This document shows, piece by piece, positions 51,211 to 59,145 of a stretch of DNA of 64,000 nucleotides; the stretch's first letter is position 1, and every line of letters starts with the position of its first letter. The DNA is from AC-43 sp963728855 (lineage in GTDB: Bacteria > Actinomycetota > Actinomycetes > Mycobacteriales > Micromonosporaceae). The notes below the pieces were generated by a model. It had not been told where the DNA came from. It ran no database searches and saw only the letters and a list, made by a program, of their open reading frames with translations. The stretch covers positions 248,001-312,000 of the forward strand of contig CAVSLN010000002.1 of NCBI GenBank assembly GCA_963728855.1, in the 5' to 3' direction. Made by a program: the position numbers and the translations under genes.

Positions 51211-52056
51211 CTAGCCGAGCCGGGTCACCCGGACGGTGACGCCCAGGTGCGAACTGGCCGCTCCGTGGTAGACGCCCTTCAGCGGCGGTACGTCCCCGTA
51301 CTCCCGCCCGCGCGCGACCACCACGTGCCGCACGCCGGTCGGGATGCCGTTGGTCGGGTCGTACCCTTCCCAGCCGCCGCACCACCACTCCACCCAGGCG
51401 TGGCTCTGACCCTCGACGGTCTCGCCGATCTCCGCGTCCGGGTTGGGATGCAGGTAGCCGGAGACGTAGCGCGCGGGGATACCCACCCCGCGCAGCAGCG
51501 CGGCGGTCAGCTGCGCGATGTCCTGGCACACGCCCTTGCGTAGCTCCCACGCCTCCTGCGCGCCGGTCTGCACGCCGGTCGAGCCGGGCACGTAGGCCAC
51601 GTTGTCACGTACCCAGTCCGCGATCGCGCGGGCCGCGTCGCGAGGTGGCGCATCGCCGGCGAACCACGCCGCGTGGTCCAGCAACGTCGCATCCACGGTG
51701 GTACGGGCCGTCGGCGCCAACAGCTCCGCATGTCTGTCCATTGTGGACTCCGAGCGGAGTACGTCCCAGCCGACCGGCTCCGGTGCCGCCGGTACCTCGG
51801 TCTCCACCATGCTCGACGCGGTCACCTTGAGCTGCTGGTGCGCCCGGTGCAGGTCGAAGACGGTGACCTGGGTGCCCCAGTAGTCCAGGTACCGCCACGT
51901 CGACGCGGCCGCGGCCGGCGCCACCTCGACCTGGCTGAAGAGGGTGATCTGCGACGCCGTCGTCATCGGAGTCATCCGCGCCTCGTTGTACGACGCGACC
52001 GCCGTATCGGCGTAGGTGAAGCCGGTCACGTGGATGATGCGCAGGCGCCAGCTCAT
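51211..52056 (-). CDS. transglutaminase-like protein
   Basis: A 281-residue papain-fold protein: N-terminal beta region typical of bacterial transglutaminase-like proteins (WRLRIIHVTGFTYADTAVAS, SYNEARMTP), then the catalytic triad Cys177 (RKGVCQDIAQLTAALLR), His219 (EGQSHAWVEWW) and Asp233 (GYDPTNG). It is the last gene of a three-gene operon with an alpha-E protein and an ATP-grasp enzyme; that trio recurs in many bacteria and is predicted to make and cut peptide or amide bonds on an unknown substrate. A protease or amidase role is as likely as crosslinking. Confidence 0.9.
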   Translation of the reverse strand: MSWRLRIIHVTGFTYADTAVASYNEARMTPMTTASQITLFSQVEVAPAAAASTWRYLDYWGTQVTVFDLHRAHQQLKVTASSMVETEVPAAPEPVGWDVLRSESTMDRHAELLAPTARTTVDATLLDHAAWFAGDAPPRDAARAIADWVRDNVAYVPGSTGVQTGAQEAWELRKGVCQDIAQLTAALLRGVGIPARYVSGYLHPNPDAEIGETVEGQSHAWVEWWCGGWEGYDPTNGIPTGVRHVVVARGREYGDVPPLKGVYHGAASSHLGVTVRVTRLG

Positions 52057-52057
52057 C

Positions 52058-52996
52058 TCAGCTCTCCTCGTGCGCCCAGGCGACCGCGGCGGCTTGCTTG
52101 AAGTACCGGGCGGTGATCGCCGCGCTGCACGCGGCGCAGGCGTCTTGCAGGGCGCGCAGGTGGGCGGGCAGATCGTCGAGGAGGGTACCGGTGTCCGCGT
52201 ACTCCAGGCGGGTGCGCACCTGCCCGATCGGACGCCGCGCGGTGTCCCGTACCCCGGCCCGCTCGGTGGCCGGCGCCAGCTCCCGAAGGCACTCCTCGGC
52301 CGCGGTCAGCGCGTGCAGCGCCGAGCGCGGGAAGAGCCGGTCCAGCAACAGGAACTCCACGACGCGGGACGGCACGAGGGTGCCGCCGTGGGTACGCAGG
52401 AACGACTCGTCGGCACCGCACGCCCGCAGGACCGTACGCCAGTCGCCTGGGCCATCGTTCGTCAACAGCTGTACCGACAGCAGCCGCGCCGTCATGTCCA
52501 CCCGCTCCAGGCTGCGGCCGAGGACCAGGAAGCGCCAGCCCTCGTCCCGGCTCATCGTCGACTCGGCCAGCCCGGCGAGCACGGCCGAGCGCTCCCGGAT
52601 GAAGCTGAGGAACAGCGCCGGACCCAGCCGTTCGGCGGCCCGGCGCCGGGTCGGCAGGGTGTGCCATGTGACGTTGAGGCATTCCCACATCTCGCTGGAG
52701 ATGGTCTCCCGGGCGCCCCGGGCGTTCTCCCGCGCGGCGCCGACCGCCCCGGCGATCGCGCTCGGGTCGGCGGTGTCGAACGCCAGCCGCTCCAACGCGT
52801 CGCCGACGGTCAACTGGTGTGTCTCGGCCGGCGTGACGCCCAGGATCGCCAGCAGCGAACGGCAGGCCGCGTCCTCGTCGGACCACGGGTCATCCAGCAT
52901 CTGGGCCAGGAACGCGTCGAGGATGCGTGCGGTGTCGTCGGCCCGCTCGACGTACCGGCCGATCCAGAACAGTGACTCAGCGATGCGGCTCAGCAT
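52058..52996 (-). CDS. alpha-E domain protein (DUF403)
   Basis: A 312-residue all-helical protein rich in Arg/Ala, recognised by LSRIAESLFWIGRYVERADD, NDGPGDWRTVLRACGADESF, DRLFPRSALHALTAAEECLR and the long helices between. It is always found with the circularly permuted ATP-grasp gene and is thought to help it, perhaps by presenting the substrate; no activity is known. It starts at 52996, the last base of the ATP-grasp gene, so the two genes are coupled. Confidence 0.92.
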   Translation of the reverse strand: MLSRIAESLFWIGRYVERADDTARILDAFLAQMLDDPWSDEDAACRSLLAILGVTPAETHQLTVGDALERLAFDTADPSAIAGAVGAARENARGARETISSEMWECLNVTWHTLPTRRRAAERLGPALFLSFIRERSAVLAGLAESTMSRDEGWRFLVLGRSLERVDMTARLLSVQLLTNDGPGDWRTVLRACGADESFLRTHGGTLVPSRVVEFLLLDRLFPRSALHALTAAEECLRELAPATERAGVRDTARRPIGQVRTRLEYADTGTLLDDLPAHLRALQDACAACSAAITARYFKQAAAVAWAHEES

Positions 52997-54537
52997 TACT
53001 GTTGGCTCCCCATCGCCGCGGTGCCGGCGTCACGGGGCGCGACGTCGTGCGCCAGCACCTCGACCGGCCGGGCCGGAACCCGTGGCCGCGGCGGCTGGGC
53101 GGCCGGCTCGGTGGCGAGTACCCAGGTGTCCTTGGAACCGCCGCCCTGGCTGGAGTTGACGACCAGCGCGCCTTCCGGCAGCGCGACCCGGGTGAGACCA
53201 CCGGGCAGCAGCCAGATGTCGCTGCCGTCGTTGACGGCGAACGGGCGCAGGTCGATGTGGCGCGGCGCGACCTGGTTGCCGATCAGCGTGGGGGAGGTGG
53301 ACAGCGCCACCGGCCGCTGCGCGATCCAGCCCCGCGGGTCGGCCGCCACGGTGGCGCGCAGACTGTCCAATGTGGACTCGTCGGCGTGCGGCCCGATGAC
53401 GATCCCCTTACCGCCGGCCCCGTCGACCGGCTTGAGCACCAGAGTGTCCAGATGGGACAGTACGTGCGGGAGCACCTCCGGGTCGTCCAGCCGGTAGGTC
53501 TCCACGTTGGGGATCAGCGGCTCCTCGTTGAGGTAGTAGCGGATCAGGTCCGGCACGTAGGTGTAGAGCAGCTTGTCGTCGGCGACCCCGTTGCCGATCG
53601 CGTTGGCCAGCGTCACGTTGCCCGCCCGGGCGGCGTTGAGGATGCCCGGGCACCCGATCACCGAGTCCGGCCGGAAGTGCAGCGGGTCGAGGAACTCGTC
53701 GTCGACCCGGCGATACACCACATGCACCGGCTGCTCTCCGTGGGTGGTGCGCATCCGTACCCGGTTGCCCGAGCAGACCAGGTCGCGCCCCTCCACCAGT
53801 TCCACGCCCATCAACCGGGCCAGCAGCGCGTGCTCGAAGTACGCCGCGTTGTAGACCCCGGGCGTGAGCACCACCACGTTCGGGTCGGAGACGCCATCCG
53901 GTGCGGCCGCCCGCAGCGCGGCCAGCAGCCGGGCCGGGTAGTCGTCGACCGGGCTCACCCGCGCCTCGGCGAACAATGTCGGCAGCGTCTGGGTCATCGC
54001 CCGACGGTTCTCGATGACGTAGCTGACGCCGGACGGTATCCGCAGATTGTCCTCCAGCACCCGGAACGCGCCGGCCTCGTCCCGGACGAGGTCCACGCCC
54101 GAGATGTGCACGCGTACGCCGTTGGCCGGCTGCACGCCGTACGCCTCCCGGCGGAAGTGCGCACTGGTGGTGACCAGGCGCCGGGGTACCACGCCGTCGT
54201 CGAGCACGCCGCCCCGCCCGTACACGTCGGCCAGAAAGTGCTCAAGCGCGGTGACCCGTTGCCGTACCGCCCGGGTGACCAGGTCCCACTCCGCCGCGTC
54301 GATGATCCTCGGGATGATGTCGAGCGGGAACGGCCGCTCCTCGCCCGCGTAGGCGAAGGTCACGCCGCGATCGGTGAAGACCCGCGCCAGCTGGTCGGCC
54401 CGGAAACGCAGGTCCGGACCGGAGAGCGGTTGCATCGTCGCGAAGAGGGAGAGGTAAGGGGAGCGCGGCAGGCCGGGCGCCGCGAACATCTCGTCCCAGG
54501 CTTCCGCCATGCTGTAGGAGTCGAAGATGTCCGCCAT
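52996..54537 (-). CDS. circularly permuted type 2 ATP-grasp protein
   Basis: A 513-residue predicted carboxylate-amine ligase. Visible blocks: SYSMAEAWDEMFAAPGLPRS, ERPFPLDIIPRIIDAAEWDL, RVLEDNLRIPSGVSYVIENR (nucleotide/metal residues), the LVEGRDLVCSGNRVRMRTT segment, LVLKPVDGAGGKGIVIGPHA (ATP loop) and IDLRPFAVNDGSDIWLLPGG. As the first gene of the operon with alpha-E and transglutaminase-like genes it would make a peptide-like bond later processed by the transglutaminase-fold enzyme. The product is unknown. It contains an exact (53365) and a near (53446) GTCCANNNTGGAC motif. Confidence 0.92.
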   Translation of the reverse strand: MADIFDSYSMAEAWDEMFAAPGLPRSPYLSLFATMQPLSGPDLRFRADQLARVFTDRGVTFAYAGEERPFPLDIIPRIIDAAEWDLVTRAVRQRVTALEHFLADVYGRGGVLDDGVVPRRLVTTSAHFRREAYGVQPANGVRVHISGVDLVRDEAGAFRVLEDNLRIPSGVSYVIENRRAMTQTLPTLFAEARVSPVDDYPARLLAALRAAAPDGVSDPNVVVLTPGVYNAAYFEHALLARLMGVELVEGRDLVCSGNRVRMRTTHGEQPVHVVYRRVDDEFLDPLHFRPDSVIGCPGILNAARAGNVTLANAIGNGVADDKLLYTYVPDLIRYYLNEEPLIPNVETYRLDDPEVLPHVLSHLDTLVLKPVDGAGGKGIVIGPHADESTLDSLRATVAADPRGWIAQRPVALSTSPTLIGNQVAPRHIDLRPFAVNDGSDIWLLPGGLTRVALPEGALVVNSSQGGGSKDTWVLATEPAAQPPRPRVPARPVEVLAHDVAPRDAGTAAMGSQQ

Positions 54538-54597
54538 GACGGGACCCTACGCGCGTGCCGTTACCAGCGGATTACACCGGAGCGGATGTGACGAGGG

Positions 54598-55074
54598 TCA
54601 ATCAATGCCAAGATCGCGGCGGAGCTTCGCCACGTGCCCGGTCGCTTTGACGTTGTACATGGCCCGCTCGATCCGGCCGTCCCCGTCGATCACGAAGGTG
54701 GATCGGATCACCCCGGTGACCGTCTTGCCGTAGAGCTGCTTCTCGCCGTACGCCCCGTACGCGGTGAGCACCGTACGCTGGTCGTCGGCCAGCAGCGGGA
54801 AGGTCAGGGCGTCGCGCTCCCGGAACTTGGCGAGCCGGGCCGGCGAGTCGGGCGAGATGCCGACGACCTCGTACCCGGCGCCCTTCAGCGAGGCGATGTT
54901 GTCCCGGAAGTCGCACGCCTGCGTGGTGCAGCCGGGTGTCATGGCGGCGGGGTAGGCGTACAGGACGACCTTCCGGCCGCGCAGGTCCTTGAGGGACAAC
55001 GGCTTCCCGGTGTCGGTCGGCAGGGTGAAGTCCGGCGCCTCGTCGCCCGGCTGCAGGCGTACCGCTTCGGTCAT
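54598..55074 (-). CDS. bcp: peroxiredoxin of the BCP/PrxQ type
   Basis: Thiol peroxidase that reduces organic and hydrogen peroxides, usually with thioredoxin. The 158-residue protein has DEAPDFTLPTDTGKPLSLKD, the peroxidatic Cys49 in TPGCTTQACDF and the resolving Cys54 five residues on, typical of BCP. ATG at 55074 fits the family length; the open frame upstream belongs to the antisense of the next gene. It stands alone, 10 bp from the end of the membrane-protein gene on the same strand. Confidence 0.93.
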   Translation of the reverse strand: MTEAVRLQPGDEAPDFTLPTDTGKPLSLKDLRGRKVVLYAYPAAMTPGCTTQACDFRDNIASLKGAGYEVVGISPDSPARLAKFRERDALTFPLLADDQRTVLTAYGAYGEKQLYGKTVTGVIRSTFVIDGDGRIERAMYNVKATGHVAKLRRDLGID

Positions 55075-55084
55075 GCCGCCGAGC

Positions 55085-56155
55085 CTAGTCGACGCGCGCG
55101 GGGACAGCTGTTGACGCGGCGGGCACGACCGCACGCAGCCGCAGCGCGGCGAGCCCGGCAAGGCCGGCACCGCCGGCCACGCACGCCAGCACCAGCGCCC
55201 GCGCCGCGCCGCCGGGCAGCGGCGCGGGCGGCACCGCGTGCGCGAACACCGCCGCGTTGCTGATCCCGGCGAAGAGCGCGAGGCACGCACCGGCGAGGCC
55301 GAGCGCGAGGTCGGCGGCCGGCCGTCGGGTGGCGGCGTAGCCGGCCGCCGCCAGCGCCGCGAGCCCACACAACAACGGCCACGGCTGTACGGACACCAGA
55401 GCCCGAAGCACCCCCACCCCTCCCAGCGCCCCGGAGTCCCGTGCCGCACCGGCCGCGTACCCGAGGGCGCAGAGCCCGGCCACGCAAGCGATCCCGGCCC
55501 CGATCGCGAGCGCGCGCGGGGTACGTAGCAGCCCGAGCGCGGCTACCCCGGTGGCGAGCAACAGGCAGCCGGCCCACCATGTGGCGGGCGCCGGGCGCGG
55601 CTCCCAGCCCAGCGTTCCGGTGACGGTGAACGGCCGCACCCCGTCCCGCAGCGGTACCGACCACACCGAGATCTGGTGTGGTGAACCGGGATCGGCGGCG
55701 ACGACCGGCGGCAGGCCGGCCGACATCCAGTGCGCTCGATGGTCGTGCCACAGTACGGCCGGCGTGCCGGACAGCTTCTGCCACGCCGGCGCGGCGGCCG
55801 GGGTCGCCGACGCGGGCGGGCTCGGTCCGCCGGTGAGCGTCTCGTTGAGGTACGTGGTCGGGGAGTTGGCGTTCTGGTACACCCCCTCCGGCCCCACGCG
55901 CAGGTACGGCTCCCCGGAGTAGCCGAGCACCTCGACCGTACGGGCGCTGTGGTTGACGAGCTCCAGCTGCGTACCCGCGCTGACCGTACGGACGGTGAGC
56001 CCCGGAATCGGCGGGCTGATCCCCGTTACGGTGCACCGGTAGTCGTTCGCGGCCGGGGCGTCGGCGCTGTGCGCGCTCGCCGGGCTGGCCACCGCCAGCG
56101 CGGCGACCAGCCCGGCGAGCACGGCGCCGGCCAACCGCGACGGCCGATGGCTCAA
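55085..56155 (-). CDS. membrane protein with an extracellular beta domain, in the DsbA-MauE set
   Basis: A 356-residue protein. A signal peptide (LAGAVLAGLVAALAVASPASA) is followed by an extracellular beta-rich domain (about 30-185; LELVNHSARTVEVLGYSGEP, the TTYLNET motif) and then about six membrane helices. TTG at 56155 overlaps the stop of the DsbA-like gene as TTGA, after a G-rich ribosome-binding site. Its companions are a periplasmic thiol-disulfide protein and a MauE-like membrane protein, and CopCD is nearby, so a role in copper delivery or extracytoplasmic protein maturation is likely but unproven. Confidence 0.75.
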   Translation of the reverse strand: MSHRPSRLAGAVLAGLVAALAVASPASAHSADAPAANDYRCTVTGISPPIPGLTVRTVSAGTQLELVNHSARTVEVLGYSGEPYLRVGPEGVYQNANSPTTYLNETLTGGPSPPASATPAAAPAWQKLSGTPAVLWHDHRAHWMSAGLPPVVAADPGSPHQISVWSVPLRDGVRPFTVTGTLGWEPRPAPATWWAGCLLLATGVAALGLLRTPRALAIGAGIACVAGLCALGYAAGAARDSGALGGVGVLRALVSVQPWPLLCGLAALAAAGYAATRRPAADLALGLAGACLALFAGISNAAVFAHAVPPAPLPGGAARALVLACVAGGAGLAGLAALRLRAVVPAASTAVPARVD

Positions 56156-56862
56156 CCCCCCACCGCCGCCTTCACCGCGTCGACGCTCGCCTGTACCTGC
56201 CGCCCGTTCACGAGTACGGTCGGCGTCCCGTTGATGTTCTTCCCGGCCGCGCTGTCGGTGTTGTGTGCCATCCAGGACTTGTACCGCCCGTCCCGTACGC
56301 ACTGGGCGAAGCTCGGGTCGGTCAACCCGACCGATTGACCTATCTGTATGAGTTGGTCATCGGGGAGCCCGGCGCTGCCCTCGGCCGGCTGCTGGGCGTA
56401 CAGCGCCTTGGTGTATTCGAGGAACTTCCCGCCGTCGGCCGCGCACCCCGCCGCGGACCCGGCCTGTGTCGAGTACCCGGCCGGGTTGGTCCGGTCGTCG
56501 AGGATCGCGATCGGGTGGTACCGGAGCGCGATCTTCTTCTGCGCGGCCAGACTGTCCAATGCGGACTGTGCTTCCGTCTCGAACTGCTTGCAGATCGGGC
56601 ACAGGTAGTCGAGGTAGATGTCGACGGTCGCGCCACCCGTGGACACCGCGATCCCGGTGTCGTCGCCGCCCGCCGCGTGGGTCGGGACGGCATAGCCCGA
56701 CGGGCGCTGGGACGCGTACACGCCCCAGCCGACCAGTCCGGCGATCACGAGTACCGCCGCCGCGACGATCGACACGACTATCGTCCGGCGCCGCCGCGCC
56801 TCCGCCGCCTGCTGCTCGCGGATCAACCGGTTGGCCTGCTTGACCTTGACGCGTGAGCTCAT
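56152..56862 (-). CDS. membrane-anchored DsbA-family thioredoxin
   Basis: A 236-residue protein: cytoplasmic basic N-terminus, a membrane anchor (about 29-50, IVVSIVAAAVLVIAGLVGWG), then an extracytoplasmic thioredoxin domain with the active site Cys88-Pro-Ile-Cys91 (YLDYLCPICKQF) and the cis-Pro loop NGTPTVLVNGR. It probably oxidises or reduces exported proteins. ATG at 56862 shares a base with the stop of the MauE-like gene (TGATG). MauE- or VKOR-like membrane partners usually regenerate such proteins, and one is encoded directly upstream. Confidence 0.93.
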   Translation of the reverse strand: MSSRVKVKQANRLIREQQAAEARRRRTIVVSIVAAAVLVIAGLVGWGVYASQRPSGYAVPTHAAGGDDTGIAVSTGGATVDIYLDYLCPICKQFETEAQSALDSLAAQKKIALRYHPIAILDDRTNPAGYSTQAGSAAGCAADGGKFLEYTKALYAQQPAEGSAGLPDDQLIQIGQSVGLTDPSFAQCVRDGRYKSWMAHNTDSAAGKNINGTPTVLVNGRQVQASVDAVKAAVGG

Positions 56863-57326
56863 CAACCCTCCAGACCCAGTACATAGTTGTCAACGGCGAT
56901 CCGGGTACGGGGGATGAGCACGAGAAACACCGCGACGCCCAGCAGCGCCGCGTCCCGGGCGATGTCCCAGAAGTAGCTGGGGTGGGCGCCGGCCGCGAGC
57001 TGGCCGCCGCCGCCGAAACAGCCGCAGTCGATGGACAGGCCGCGAGCCCAGACCGAGGCGATCCCGCCGATGTAGACGGCGAGCAGGCCGGCCGAGACGG
57101 CGGCGGCCAGCCGGGTGGCCAGCCCGACGAGCAGGAGCAGCGCGAGCGCCAGCTCCACGAAGGGCAGTGCCGCGCCGACCACCTTCGCGGCCTCGAAGGG
57201 CATCAGCCGGTACGCGTTGACCGCCCGGCCCGACGCCGCGAGGTCGGACACCTTCGACGCGCCGGCGAGCGCCCAGACGACCGCCAGCACGAGCCGGGCC
57301 ACGGTACCGGCCCACCACAGTCTCAC
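56862..57326 (-). CDS. MauE/DoxX-like four-helix membrane protein
   Basis: A 154-residue membrane protein with four helices (about 5-22, 47-69, 75-95, 125-141) and the text WALAGASKVSDLAASGRAVN typical of MauE/DoxX. Two cysteines lie in the loop SIDCGCFGGGGQL, a redox pair suited to exchanging electrons with the coupled DsbA-like protein. GTG at 57326 is the start. It opens the three-gene operon with the DsbA-like and the large membrane protein genes. Confidence 0.9.
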   Translation of the reverse strand: MRLWWAGTVARLVLAVVWALAGASKVSDLAASGRAVNAYRLMPFEAAKVVGAALPFVELALALLLLVGLATRLAAAVSAGLLAVYIGGIASVWARGLSIDCGCFGGGGQLAAGAHPSYFWDIARDAALLGVAVFLVLIPRTRIAVDNYVLGLEG

Positions 57327-57365
57327 GTCTGGTTAGTCGCTGGTACGGCCCGGTTGGTTCCCGCC

Positions 57366-57869
57366 TCAGCTCGCCCGGGCCCGGCTGGCCTGCTCCATGA
57401 GCTGGGTACGGGCCCGGGCGACCCGGGACCGGATGGTGCCCACCGGCACCGCGCAGGCCGCCGCCGCCTCCTTATACGACAGCCCGGTGAGCTGGGTCAG
57501 TACGAACGCCTCGCGCCGGTCGTCGGGCAGCGACCGGATCAGCTCCAGGGTGCCGACGAGCCCGGCTGGGTCGGGTACCACCTCCGGCTCGGGCAGGCGC
57601 GCCGCCAGCCGGCGGCGCCGCTGCACCGTACGGACGTGGTCCGCGCACACCCGGCGGGCGATGCTCAGCAGCCACGTACGGGCGGTGGACCGGCCGGCGA
57701 ACTCACCGAGCCCCCGGAACGCGCGCAGGTACGTCTCCTGGGTCAGGTCGTCCGCGGTGCCCGGGTCGACCAGGGCCGCCACGAACCGCCACACCTCGGC
57801 CTGGGTCGCGCGGACGAACCCGGCCGGGTCGGCGGCCGGATCGTCGGCCGGGTCGACGGCGGGGTCCAC
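57366..57869 (-). CDS. ECF-family RNA polymerase sigma factor
   Basis: A 167-residue sigma factor. Region 2 (about 15-80) includes TADDLTQETYLRAFRGLGEF and TARTWLLSIARRVCADHVR; region 4 (about 110-160) has LPDDRREAFVLTQLTGLSYK and a helix-turn-helix AAACAVPVGTIRSRVARART. It resembles the SigC/SigM type. A zf-HC2 anti-sigma factor is encoded at 58477 on the other strand next to CopCD, which hints that this sigma responds to copper or envelope redox stress. The first 12 residues are Asp/Pro/Ala-rich, so the true start may be later than GTG 57869. Confidence 0.92.
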   Translation of the reverse strand: MDPAVDPADDPAADPAGFVRATQAEVWRFVAALVDPGTADDLTQETYLRAFRGLGEFAGRSTARTWLLSIARRVCADHVRTVQRRRRLAARLPEPEVVPDPAGLVGTLELIRSLPDDRREAFVLTQLTGLSYKEAAAACAVPVGTIRSRVARARTQLMEQASRARAS

Positions 57870-57908
57870 AACACGTCAGACTACCTGTCGACCGGCCCCG
57901 GCCGGCGG

Positions 57909-58382
57909 CTACACCGGCTCGGTGTGGCCGCTCACCTTGTTGATGATCGTTGTCAGGTCCGCCATGATCGTGATGACCAGGAACCGGCAGTTGGGCTCGA
58001 TGTCCCCGAGCGCGCCGCAGCTGTACCTGGTCTGGAACTTGTCGTAGTCGGTCTTGGCCGGGTCGAGCGCGTGCACCACGTCGGCGAACACCTCCGGATG
58101 CGGCGACGCCTGGATGTCCCGGCGCAGCTCGTCCAGGTCGCTCATCAGCTCGCTCATCTTCGGTGCACAGGCCCCCATGCTCTGGCCGCAGGTGTCGCTG
58201 GTGGCGCGGGAGGCGTTCTCCAGCCGGGACATCCATTTCTTGTACAGGGGCGGGTGGGCGTCGGAGACGGCCGGTGGGGGCGACGAGCAACCGGCGAGCC
58301 CGAGTACCGCGACAAGGACGCCGGTCACGGCCGCGCCGATGACCTTCGGGCTGGAAGTCATGGCGGACATGTTGTCAGACAC
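57909..58382 (-). CDS. lipoprotein of unknown function
   Basis: A secreted protein of up to 157 residues with a lipobox LAGC (about 29-32) preceded by VIGAAVTGVLVAVLG. The mature part is helical and holds four cysteines (DTCGQSMGACAPKM, YSCGALGDIEPNCRF) that could form disulfides or bind metal. The start may be GTG 58382, ATG 58370 or ATG 58361. It sits 39 bp upstream of the sigma-factor gene on the same strand; a sensing role for the sigma/CopCD module is possible. Confidence 0.75.
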   Translation of the reverse strand: MSDNMSAMTSSPKVIGAAVTGVLVAVLGLAGCSSPPPAVSDAHPPLYKKWMSRLENASRATSDTCGQSMGACAPKMSELMSDLDELRRDIQASPHPEVFADVVHALDPAKTDYDKFQTRYSCGALGDIEPNCRFLVITIMADLTTIINKVSGHTEPV

Positions 58383-58476
58383 GCCGCCCGTGCGTGGACC
58401 GCGCAGGGCGGAGGTCCTGGCTCCACGGTCCCGGATCGGCGGGAACTAATACCCGCCCGGGAGCGACTAACCGGCC

Positions 58477-59145
58477 GTGATGTGTGAGGACGTACGCGTG
58501 GCGATGTCGGCGCGGCTGGACGGCGAGAACCCGGGCCGGCCGGCCGGGGTGATCGAGGAGCACCTGACCGGATGCGCCGAGTGTCGCGCCTGGTTGGCCG
58601 GGGCGGAACGGCTGACGACGGCCGTCCGGGCGGTACCGGCCCAGCTCACGCCGCCCGACCTGACCGACCGGGTGATGGCCGCGGTAGCCGCCGACCCGGT
58701 GCTCAGCTCGCAGGCCGACCGGCTCCGGGCCGCCGCGGACGCGCACGCGCGCCGGCAGGTGCTGCGGCTGGCGGTCGCGCTGGCCGCGGCCGTACAGCTG
58801 GCACTGGCGGTACCGATGCTGGTCGGCGCGCTGTTCGGCGCCGAGATCGGCACGCACGTGAGCCGGGAGATGGCCTCGTTCGACGTGGCCGTGGCGGTGG
58901 GCTTCCTGGCGGCGGCGTGGCGGCCGGCGCGCGCCCGGGCGTTCGTACCGGTCGCGGTGGTACTAGCGGCGTGTCTGGCGGTCACCTCCGGGGTGGACGT
59001 GGCCCGGGGTACGACCGCGTTCACGCACGAGTTCGGTCACCTCGTCGCGGTCGTACAGGCGGGGCTGCTCTGGGCGCTCGGGCGCAGCCTGCCCGGACCG
59101 GCGGCCCGGGTACCGCGCGCGCGGGTCGCCGGTACGCCCCGATGA
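58477..59145 (+). CDS. zf-HC2 anti-sigma factor with membrane helices
   Basis: A 222-residue protein: cytoplasmic zinc-binding anti-sigma domain (1-45) with the His-x3-Cys-x2-Cys motif EEHLTGCAECRAW, a linker, then four membrane helices (about 90-220). It probably holds the neighbouring ECF sigma factor inactive. The stop overlaps the CopCD start (ATGA), so sensing and transport parts are made together. It is divergent from the lipoprotein and sigma-factor genes. Confidence 0.9.
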   Translation: MMCEDVRVAMSARLDGENPGRPAGVIEEHLTGCAECRAWLAGAERLTTAVRAVPAQLTPPDLTDRVMAAVAADPVLSSQADRLRAAADAHARRQVLRLAVALAAAVQLALAVPMLVGALFGAEIGTHVSREMASFDVAVAVGFLAAAWRPARARAFVPVAVVLAACLAVTSGVDVARGTTAFTHEFGHLVAVVQAGLLWALGRSLPGPAARVPRARVAGTPR

